The position numbers and the translations under genes were made by a program. Below the pieces are notes generated by a model. That model had not been told where the DNA came from. It did no database searches and worked only from the letters and a program-made list of their open reading frames with translations. A stretch of 13,169 nt of DNA. Origin: Anaerolineae bacterium. Lineage in GTDB: Bacteria; Chloroflexota; Anaerolineae; 4572-78; NAK82. The DNA is taken from contig JANXAX010000042.1 in NCBI GenBank assembly GCA_025062175.1, positions 1-13,169 of the forward strand, read 5' to 3'. Of this stretch, positions 7,852 through 13,169 are shown piece by piece; within the stretch, counting starts at the first letter, position 1; each line of letters starts with the position of its first letter.

Positions 7852-7877
7852 TCACCGTGAGGATAGTGTCATGGTGA
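7599..7877 (+). CDS. Weak hypothetical small ORF
   Basis: A GTG-initiated ORF of 92 codons, with an internal ATG at 7674 giving 67. The C-terminal part (SIFEEVDPVSIETVVKEQN, then FYTAMALLASWKGVSQILF) has a protein-like mixture of charged and hydrophobic residues, but I recognise no family. No proper ribosome site precedes either start and I see no promoter. It runs toward the small membrane-protein gene and overlaps its 3' end by 26 bases. It may be a real small gene, a decayed gene fragment, or chance; chance is quite possible. Confidence 0.2.
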   Translation: MTAPVPVSQNVLKQAPQVVAKQSYPMTRRHYVSIFEEVDPVSIETVVKEQNYEGRFYTAMALLASWKGVSQILFDKGAFEVEAGVTVRIVSW

Positions 7878-8106
7878 CGGGTCGTGTTGAGCAATCAGAG
7901 GTGTTCTTACTTCGCGGTCCATCACAGCACTCTGATCGACAACGTTGGCTCAGGCGTGCAATCACCACAGACAGACTCAGCAAGGCAGTCAACCCTGCCA
8001 ACATTGCGAGCGTCACAGCTGGAGAGAACAGGGAATTCACCTCCGGCCAAAGCAGGCTGCCAAACCAAATCATAACTCCTAGTAACAGGATAGTAATGCC
8101 TTTCAT
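7852..8106 (-). CDS. Small two-helix membrane protein, unknown function
   Basis: An 84-residue ORF with two predicted membrane helices: about 4-20 (ITILLLGVMIWFGSLLW) and about 28-47 (SPAVTLAMLAGLTALLSLSV), separated by a short loop. It ends in a polar basic tail with a Cys cluster (RCRSECC) that should lie in the cytoplasm. The ATG at 8106 has GAGGTGG ending three bases upstream, and an extended -10 promoter lies at 8139-8147, giving a short leader of about 25 bases. The coincidence of promoter, ribosome site, start and hydrophobic pattern supports a real gene. I do not recognise a family. It is transcribed in the same direction as the transporter operon, but more than 400 bases separate them. 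Confidence 0.6.
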   Translation of the reverse strand: MKGITILLLGVMIWFGSLLWPEVNSLFSPAVTLAMLAGLTALLSLSVVIARLSQRCRSECCDGPRSKNTSDCSTRPVTMTLSSR

Positions 8107-8138
8107 GTGCCACCTCTGTTCAATTGCTCACCTTTCAT

Positions 8139-8147
8139 AGTATAGCA
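8139..8147 (-). promoter_or_regulatory. Extended -10 promoter for small membrane protein
   Basis: On the minus strand TGC-TATACT forms an extended -10 element. There is no good -35, which extended -10 promoters can lack. Transcription would begin near 8132, about 26 bases before ATG 8106. Confidence 0.45.
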
Positions 8148-8149
8148 GG

Positions 8150-8388
8150 TGGTAACAAAAACACATCCTGAGAATGGCGGTTCTAGCAACGTAGGAATCG
8201 CTCATACCTTCGGGATGGCATCCGCCAAATTGCCTATCTCCCTATCGATTCCAATTACTTCTAATAAATTAAGGCTCAATTCCGTCCTCAAAAGGGTCGA
8301 GGCGCATGCCGCTGTTCCAGGACCACGAGGCGCTGTGGGTCGGTTATGCCACTCATCCGCGGACGTTATAGGAGGTCTGAGCTGGGCC
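8150..8388. other. Stretch without a supported gene
   Basis: A plus-strand reading frame stays open from a GTG at 8149 through 8556, but the 5' part has no ribosome site, overlaps the minus-strand promoter, and encodes a low-complexity Ser/Ile/Leu-rich stretch. I recognise nothing in it on either strand. Confidence 0.35.
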
Positions 8389-8556
8389 ATGGCAGCGCGG
8401 TGTGGAGCACCCACCGCACACTGGCTGGCAGAGGTTGCGATAGAGCCAGCGTTGATCGTAGATGCAGTTGAGCTAGAGGAGCGTGTCGTTTACGTGAAGG
8501 GATCACGAGACTTTGTCAGCCTCTTCCAGACCGCATATAATGGGGTGATCAGCTGA
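8389..8556 (+). CDS. Possible 55-residue small protein upstream of ftsY
   Basis: ATG 8389 follows a perfect AGGAGG (8370-8375), although the 13-base spacer is longer than usual. The peptide starts MAARCGAPTAHWLAEVAIEP and continues with an acidic-hydrophobic stretch (IVDAVELEERVVYVKGS). No family is recognised. Against it: the strong ftsY promoter lies inside its last third, so the codons TAT-AAT double as the -10 box, and a promoter inside a gene is uncommon. It may be a real small gene, a remnant, or chance. Confidence 0.2.
   Translation: MAARCGAPTAHWLAEVAIEPALIVDAVELEERVVYVKGSRDFVSLFQTAYNGVIS
8513..8541 (+). promoter_or_regulatory. Sigma-70-type promoter of ftsY-prfB
   Basis: TTGTCA (8513-8518, five of six consensus bases), a 17-base spacer and a perfect TATAAT (8536-8541). 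Transcription would start near 8548, some 34 bases before the ftsY GTG. It is the best promoter match in the window. Confidence 0.75.
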
Positions 8557-8581
8557 ATTCGCACTCCTTTAGGAGCAAAGC

Positions 8582-9496
8582 GTGGTATTTGGAACAAACA
8601 AGCTGTGGCAAAGTCTGGAGCGCACCCGCAATGCCTTCTTCGGGCAGATCACGGGGCTGCTGGGTAATAGCGAGATCAACACCGCGCTGTGGGACGATCT
8701 GGAAGCTCTGCTCATTCAAGCCGATGTCGGAGTTACGACCACCGAATTGCTGATCAAGACGGTGCGCGAAACGGTCGCGCGACGTGGGCTCACCCGCGCC
8801 AGTGAGGTGCAACAGGTATTACGTCAAGAGATGATCAGCCTTTTAAAGAGCAATCATGCTTTGAATATTCATCAGAACCGCTTGCTCAACGTCGTCCTGG
8901 TGGTGGGAGTCAATGGCTCGGGCAAGACGACCACGATCGCCAAGCTGGCATACCGCTATCGCGAACGGGGTTACCGGGTGACGCTGGCAGCCGCAGATAC
9001 ATTCCGCGCCGCGGCGATCAGCCAGTTGCAGATGTGGGGCGAACGTGCCGGTGCCACCGTGATCGCGCATCAACCCGGCGCCGACCCTGGTGCCGTGGTC
9101 TTCGACGCGATTAAAAGCTGTCAGGCACGTGGCACCTCGCTGCTCATTGTGGACACCGCCGGTCGTCTGCATACGAAATACAATTTGATGAAAGAGTTGG
9201 AGAAGCTGCGCACCATTATGGCGCGGCAGGTACACGAAGCGCCTCACGAGACGCTCCTGGTGCTGGATGCCACCACGGGCCAGAACGCCCTCAATCAGGC
9301 GCGCCACTTCAAGGAGCATGTGCACGTCACTGGTGTGGTGCTGGCCAAGCTGGATGGCACGGCCAAGGGAGGCGTGGTGTTTGCCATCGCGCGCGAATTG
9401 GGATTGCCGGTGCGCTTTGTCGGCACGGGCGAGCAGCTGAGCGACCTGGAAGAATTCGACGCCGAGGCGTTTGTGGACGGACTGTTCGGCCAATAA
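8582..9496 (+). CDS. ftsY: Signal recognition particle receptor FtsY
   Basis: SRP-family GTPase that receives ribosome-SRP complexes at the membrane for co-translational insertion; 304 residues. An N-terminal helical N domain (about 1-95) leads into the G domain: P-loop GVNGSGKTTT (109-118), DTFRAAA (139-145) with the insertion-box region, DTAGR (191-195), AKLDGTAKGG (255-264) and GTGEQLSDLEEFD (281-293). The FtsY-type end (GTGEQ, then F..D.F..GLF) separates it from Ffh, which would carry a Met-rich M domain. The long acidic A domain of E. coli is absent, as in many bacteria. The guanine-specificity motif reads AKLD rather than the usual TKLD. The GTG start is supported by TAGGAG six bases upstream. 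prfB follows after 37 bases and is probably cotranscribed from the promoter at 8513-8541. Confidence 0.97.
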   Translation: MVFGTNKLWQSLERTRNAFFGQITGLLGNSEINTALWDDLEALLIQADVGVTTTELLIKTVRETVARRGLTRASEVQQVLRQEMISLLKSNHALNIHQNRLLNVVLVVGVNGSGKTTTIAKLAYRYRERGYRVTLAAADTFRAAAISQLQMWGERAGATVIAHQPGADPGAVVFDAIKSCQARGTSLLIVDTAGRLHTKYNLMKELEKLRTIMARQVHEAPHETLLVLDATTGQNALNQARHFKEHVHVTGVVLAKLDGTAKGGVVFAIARELGLPVRFVGTGEQLSDLEEFDAEAFVDGLFGQ

Positions 9497-9533
9497 TACA
9501 CCATCAAACGGTTTTGGTAGGGAGGCAAAGCCC

Positions 9534-10641
9534 ATGAACATCGAAGAGACACGTGCCATTCTCGCTGAGCTGCGCCAGCGGGTCAGCGAAATTATGGTGC
9601 ACCTTTGACATCCCAGCCAAGGAGAAGGAAGTCACACGTCTGGAAGCGGAATCCACTGCGCCGGACTTTTGGGAGGATCCAAAAGTTGCCCAAGCGCACA
9701 TGCGTCGACTGGCCACATTGCGGGAGGAGGTGGCGACATGGCGCAATCTTGACCGGCGCGTCGCCGACGCTTTGGAACTGAGTGTGCTGCTCAGCGCGGA
9801 TGAGGAGAAAGACGAAGCCCTGGCTGCCGAGTTAGCGGCCGAGGCAGCCGAGCTCCAGAAGACGCTTAAGCAAATGGAGTTTCGCCTGCGCATGTCCGGC
9901 GAACACGACCGTGATGATGCGCTTCTCTCCATCCACGCCGGCGCTGGCGGCACCGAGAGCCAGGATTGGGTGGCCATGCTGTTGCGCATGTACCTGCGCT
10001 GGGCAGAAGACAAGGGCTATAAGACCGAGATTGTGGATTCACTCGAGGGTGAAGAGGCAGGTCTGAAGAGCGTCACTGTGCTCATCGAAGGACCATATGC
10101 CTATGGTTATCTGCGCTCGGAGCGCGGCGTCCACCGCTTGGTGCGGCTGTCGCCCTTCGATGCTGCTCACCGCCGGCACACGTCCTTCGCGTTGGTGGAA
10201 GTGATGCCCAATCTGGATGATGACATCGAAGTGCACATCAATCCGGAAGACATCCGCATGGACGTCTATAAATCTTCCGGGGCAGGGGGGCAACACGTGC
10301 AGAAGAATGCCACCGCGGTGCGCCTGGTGCATATCCCTACAGGCATCGTCGTCACCTGTCAAAACGAGCGCTCCCAGGTGCAGAATCGCGAAATGGCCAT
10401 GCGCATCCTGCGTGGCCGGCTGTATGAGCTGGAACGCCAGAAACGCGAAGCGGAAGCGGCGCGGCTGAAAGGTGAGCATGTTGAAGCCGGTTGGGGCAAC
10501 CAGATCCGCTCTTATGTGTTACATCCCTACAAGATGGTCAAGGACCATCGCACCAACTACGAGGTAGGTAATGCAGAAGCGGTACTGGATGGCCACATCG
10601 ATGAATTTATCGAAGCGTATTTACGTCATGTAGCCGTGTAG
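9534..10641 (+). CDS. prfB: Peptide chain release factor 2, expressed by programmed +1 frameshift
   Basis: RF2 ends translation at UGA and UAA. A first frame of 24 codons begins at ATG 9534 (AGGGAGG eight bases upstream) and reaches in-frame TGA at 9606-9608. After a +1 shift it continues from GAC at 9607 to TAG 10641, giving 368 residues, the normal RF2 length. Joined, the start reads MNIEETRAIL...EIMVHL-DIPAKEKEV, as in the family. Further marks are PDFWEDP (43-49), HAGAGGTESQDW (134-145), the stop-codon-reading tripeptide SPF (206-208, which defines RF2 rather than RF1), GAGGQHVQKNATAVRL (249-264) with the catalytic GGQ at 251-253, and CQNERSQVQN. Annotating only the main frame from GTG 9553 would give a false N-terminus. 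The frameshift provides autoregulation: low RF2 favours shifting and so more RF2. Confidence 0.97.
9597..9609 (+). promoter_or_regulatory. Programmed +1 frameshift site of prfB
   Basis: The slippery CTT (9603-9605) is followed by TGA and C (9606-9609), identical to the universal RF2 recoding core. The upstream stimulator is GGTG (9596-9599) with a 3-base spacer CAC, in place of the AGGGGG of E. coli; GGTG can pair with the CACC of the anti-Shine-Dalgarno. Confidence 0.93.
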
Positions 10642-10696
10642 GGTGCATGTACCGAGAACTCGTGCTCCTCTCACTATTCGAAAGCCATACTAATTT

Positions 10697-10739
10697 AAGG
10701 AGGTAAAGCAGAGCGGACTATCTGCTCGCAAGTGATCTG
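10697..10739 (+). promoter_or_regulatory. Strong Shine-Dalgarno separated from its start by a hairpin
   Basis: AAGGAGGT (10697-10704) is a near-perfect ribosome site, yet the first plausible ATG is 35 bases away at 10740. Between them AGCAGA (10707-10712) pairs with TCTGCT (10721-10726) over an 8-base loop. In the frame of the gene the only alternative starts in between are CTG codons. Folding would shorten the distance. Confidence 0.4.
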
Positions 10740-11618
10740 ATGAAGCTGGTGACATTTGTACACAACACAGTGTTGCGCTTGGGAGCGCTATGTGTGCGGG
10801 ATGGGCGTGAGGTTGTCGTGGATCTGCATTCCGCAGAACCGCGGCTGCCGGCTGATATGCTCACGTTCCTGAGACAGGGTGAGGAAGTGCGGCACATCGC
10901 TGATGCGGTGGTCGCACGCAGCATCGGCGGGGTCGCACTGGAGGAAGTCCAGCTCAAAGCCCCTATCCCCAATCCCGGAAAAATCATCTGTATTGGGCTG
11001 AACTATCGGGATCACGCGGCGGAAACGGGTCAACCGATCCCTGAGTATCCCACCGTTTTTTCCAAATACGCCAACGCGGTCATCGGACCGGATGAACCGA
11101 TCGTACTACCACGTGTCTCCCAGCGCGTCGACTATGAGGGCGAACTGGGCGTGGTGATTGGCCGACGCGGACGTTACATTCCCGAAGACCGCGCGCTTGA
11201 TTATGTAGCTGGCTATTTAGTGTGCAACGATGTGAGCGCACGCGATTTCCAAAAGCGTACCTCGCAGTGGACAATCGGTAAAACTTTTGACACTTTCGCT
11301 CCGATGGGGCCGGCCCTGGTGACGGCTGATGAGGTTGTGGATCCACACGCATTGGACATCCGGGTCTATGTCAGCGGCGAGCTGATGCAATCCTCGAATA
11401 CTCGCAACCTGATCTTCTCTGTGCCCTATCTCGTTGCCTATCTGAGTCAGGTGATGACTTTGGAGCCGGGCGATGTCATCTTGACAGGTACGCCGGGCGG
11501 GGTGGGCGATGTGCGCACGCCGCCGCGCTACCTGCAGCCGGGAGATGAGGTGCGGGTTGAAATCGCCCAGTTAGGGGTTCTGCGCAACCCGGTAATCAGT
11601 GAAACCGCACCAAGCTGA
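10740..11618 (+). CDS. Fumarylacetoacetate hydrolase (FAH) family enzyme
   Basis: A 292-residue member of the FAH superfamily (2-oxo-hydratase, acylpyruvase or oxaloacetate-decarboxylase type). An N-terminal lead domain (1-75) precedes the catalytic domain: IGLNYRDHAAETG (85-97), YPTVFSKY, the metal-binding DYEGELGVVIG (131-141) with Glu133/Glu135, CNDVSARDFQ (162-171) with Asp164, GKTFDTFAPMGPALVT (180-195), and LEPGDVILTGTPGGVG (241-256). The usual metal (Mg or Mn) ligands are present. It should cleave or hydrate a 2,4-dioxo or 2-oxo acid; which one cannot be told. ATG 10740 lies after an odd leader with a distant ribosome site, so a few residues at the N-terminus could be missing. The 2-oxoacid:ferredoxin oxidoreductase gene follows after 44 bases and may share its transcript. 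Confidence 0.93.
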   Translation: MKLVTFVHNTVLRLGALCVRDGREVVVDLHSAEPRLPADMLTFLRQGEEVRHIADAVVARSIGGVALEEVQLKAPIPNPGKIICIGLNYRDHAAETGQPIPEYPTVFSKYANAVIGPDEPIVLPRVSQRVDYEGELGVVIGRRGRYIPEDRALDYVAGYLVCNDVSARDFQKRTSQWTIGKTFDTFAPMGPALVTADEVVDPHALDIRVYVSGELMQSSNTRNLIFSVPYLVAYLSQVMTLEPGDVILTGTPGGVGDVRTPPRYLQPGDEVRVEIAQLGVLRNPVISETAPS

Positions 11619-11662
11619 CTGGGTCGTAGCGGTGTACATCACCTGTCAGGAGGCGAAAGACT

Positions 11663-13169
11663 GTGCCGGTCAACGATATCGTCATTCGCATTGCCGGTGA
11701 ATCGGGCGAAGGCATTGTCACCATCGGTGAAGTGTTCGTGCGCATCGCCGCGTTTTCCGGATTGGAGGTGTACACCTTCCGCACCTTTCCGGCCGAGATC
11801 TTAGGTGGACACGTCATCTTCCAAGCGCGCATCGCCGACCGACCGGTGCTCTCCCAGGGAGATAACATCAACGTGTTGGTCTCGCTCAATCAGGAGGGAT
11901 ACGATGCCCATGTGGAGGAGTTGGAGGTCGGCGGCCTGGTGATCTACGACGATGCCGTCGTCACCCCGCGCGATGGCAACCGTCACTTGCTTTATCCTAT
12001 TCCGGTATCCCGCCTCGCCAGCAGCCTCAATTTCCCGCGCGGCAGCAACCTGGTCATGGTCGGCGCCATCGTGCAACTGATGGGCCTGCCGTTTGAGCGT
12101 GCCGAGCAGGTGGTACGTCGCAGATTGGGGCGCTATGCAGAATTGCTTCCCAAGAACCTGGCCGCTTTGACCGCCGGTTACCATTACGCCCAGGAACACT
12201 TTCCTGGCCGCCCGCCCGCCTATTTGGTGCCACCCGAACAGGTCACCGAAGAAAAGCTGGTCTTGACCGGCTATCAGGCGATCGCACTGGGTGCGCTGGC
12301 GGCGGGGTGTCGCTTTTTCGCCGGCTATCCCATCACCCCCGCGACCGACCTGATGGAATTCATGGCCAGCGAGCTGCCCAAGGCGGGCGGCACCGTGGTA
12401 CAGGCCGAGGACGAAATCGCCGCTATCAACATGGTCATCGGTGCATCCTTCGCCGGCCTCCCTTCGATGACCGCTACCTCTGGCCCAGGTCTTGCGCTGA
12501 TGATCGAGGCAATCGGATTGGCCAGTATGGCCGAAATCCCGGTGGTGGTGGTGGACGTGCAACGCGCCGGACCGGCCACCGGAATGCCCACCAAGACCGC
12601 CCAAGGCGATTTGTACATGGCCTTCTACGCGGGCGCCGATGAAGCGCCACGGTTCGTCATCGCTCCCAGCTCAGTGGAAGATTGTTTCTATCAGACGATC
12701 AATGCCTTTAACATGGCGGAACTCTATCAGATGCCAGTGATCATCTTGAGCGATCAGGCGTTGGCGCCGCGGGTCGAGACATGCACATTTTTTAACCTGG
12801 AGAACATCCGGTTGTGGAAGCGCCAGCTGGCCGAACTGAGGCCCGGTCAACCCTTCGAACGCTACAAGATCACCCACAGTGGGGTGTCGCCCATCACCAT
12901 CCCAGGGACGCCAGGGGGACAGTACGTCGCCGAAGGGCTGGAGCACGATGAACAGGGACACCCAAATTATTCTCCCGAGATGCACCGGCTGATGACCAAG
13001 AAACGGTGGAACAAGGTCAATGCCGCACGCCACCATGTGTTCGGACTGGAGAACGCGGTGGAAGAGTGGGGGGATCAAGATGCGGCCATCGGCATTCTGG
13101 GATGGGGCAGCTCCCTGGGGCCGGTCAAGGAAGCGATGGTGCGTGCGCAAGCGGCTGGGTATCGAGTGG
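11663..13169 (+). CDS. korA: 2-oxoacid:ferredoxin oxidoreductase, fused gamma-alpha subunit (KorA-like), C-terminus cut by window edge
   Basis: The first 502 residues of a KorA-type fused subunit. Residues 1-185 are the gamma domain: AGESGEGIVTIGEVF (11-25), FRTFPAEILGGHVIFQARI (39-57) and RGSNLVMVGAIVQLMG (126-141). From about 195 the alpha domain begins: GALAAGCRFFAGYPITPATD (210-229), QAEDEIAAINMVIGASFAG (247-265) with the conserved Glu, TATSGPGLALM (270-280), and VQRAGPATGMPTKTAQGDL (299-317). With a beta subunit holding TPP and iron-sulphur clusters, it oxidises a 2-oxoacid (probably 2-oxoglutarate) to the CoA ester while reducing ferredoxin. The GTG start has AGGAGG nine bases upstream. 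The alpha part and its end lie beyond the right edge, as does any korB gene. 2-oxoglutarate is only the likeliest substrate. Confidence 0.94.
   Translation, partial: MPVNDIVIRIAGESGEGIVTIGEVFVRIAAFSGLEVYTFRTFPAEILGGHVIFQARIADRPVLSQGDNINVLVSLNQEGYDAHVEELEVGGLVIYDDAVVTPRDGNRHLLYPIPVSRLASSLNFPRGSNLVMVGAIVQLMGLPFERAEQVVRRRLGRYAELLPKNLAALTAGYHYAQEHFPGRPPAYLVPPEQVTEEKLVLTGYQAIALGALAAGCRFFAGYPITPATDLMEFMASELPKAGGTVVQAEDEIAAINMVIGASFAGLPSMTATSGPGLALMIEAIGLASMAEIPVVVVDVQRAGPATGMPTKTAQGDLYMAFYAGADEAPRFVIAPSSVEDCFYQTINAFNMAELYQMPVIILSDQALAPRVETCTFFNLENIRLWKRQLAELRPGQPFERYKITHSGVSPITIPGTPGGQYVAEGLEHDEQGHPNYSPEMHRLMTKKRWNKVNAARHHVFGLENAVEEWGDQDAAIGILGWGSSLGPVKEAMVRAQAAGYRV

Noticed and set aside
8149..8556. 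135-codon plus ORF from GTG 8149
   Set aside because: No ribosome site at that GTG and it begins next to a minus-strand promoter; only the last 55 codons have a plausible start.
8843..9559. Minus-strand ORF (238 codons) opposite ftsY
   Set aside because: Shadow of ftsY; no recognisable domain or ribosome site.
9553..10641. Main-frame prfB ORF from GTG 9553
   Set aside because: Its first 18 codons lie in the wrong frame; the true start is ATG 9534 with a programmed frameshift at 9606.
10642..10696. Terminator after prfB
   Set aside because: CGAG-AA-CTCG can form only a four-base stem and no T-run follows.
11801..12604. Long minus-strand ORF (267 codons) opposite korA
   Set aside because: It is antisense to a clear KorA protein with full motif content; it is His/Gly/Gln-rich with no family, a codon-bias shadow.
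1..13169. tRNA, rRNA, CRISPR array or insertion sequence
   Set aside because: No cloverleaf with TTCGA-type loop, no spaced direct repeats, no transposase motif or terminal repeats were seen on either strand.

Overview
The window comes from a GC-rich bacterial chromosome. It looks like a member of the Chloroflexota or a related deep-branching, ferredoxin-using lineage. The reasons are a substrate-binding protein with a Thr/Pro/Ala-rich linker after its signal peptide, a gamma-alpha fused 2-oxoacid:ferredoxin oxidoreductase subunit, a short FtsY without an acidic N-terminal extension, and mixed ATG/GTG starts with strong AGGAGG-type ribosome binding sites. This taxonomic guess is inference from protein style, not a database result.

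Left half (about 1-7429, all on the minus strand): a tightly packed seven-gene cluster, read from right to left. It encodes an extracellular amino-acid-type substrate-binding protein, LivG- and LivF-type ATPases, LivH- and LivM-type permeases, a class III PLP aminotransferase, and a glutamine-synthetase-like ligase cut by the left edge. Gaps are -7 to about 30 bases except before the ligase gene (113 bases). The ligase keeps the ATP/glutamate/metal motifs of GS but lacks the FDGSS loop that holds the ammonium-site residues, and it lacks the adenylylation tyrosine. It therefore more probably gamma-glutamylates an amine than assimilates ammonia. With the omega-amino-acid-type aminotransferase and the ABC importer, the cluster looks like an uptake and catabolism operon for an amine or amino acid of unknown identity.

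Middle (about 7430-8581): a gene-poor spacer between the divergent blocks. It contains a small two-helix membrane protein gene on the minus strand with a convincing Shine-Dalgarno and an extended -10 promoter, two weak small plus-strand ORFs, and a near-consensus sigma-70 promoter (TTGTCA, 17 bases, TATAAT) facing right.

Right half (8582-13169, all on the plus strand): ftsY, the SRP receptor GTPase; prfB, release factor 2, with a programmed +1 frameshift at CTT TGA C; a fumarylacetoacetate-hydrolase-family enzyme; and the gamma-alpha fused subunit of a 2-oxoacid:ferredoxin oxidoreductase cut by the right edge. ftsY and prfB are housekeeping genes that probably share the promoter at 8513-8541. 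The last two are central or catabolic 2-oxoacid enzymes and may form their own unit.

I see no mobile element, CRISPR array, rRNA or tRNA. No wholly new system is evident. The best leads are the non-canonical GS-like ligase in a Liv-type transporter operon, the recoding site in prfB, and the small genes in the central spacer.
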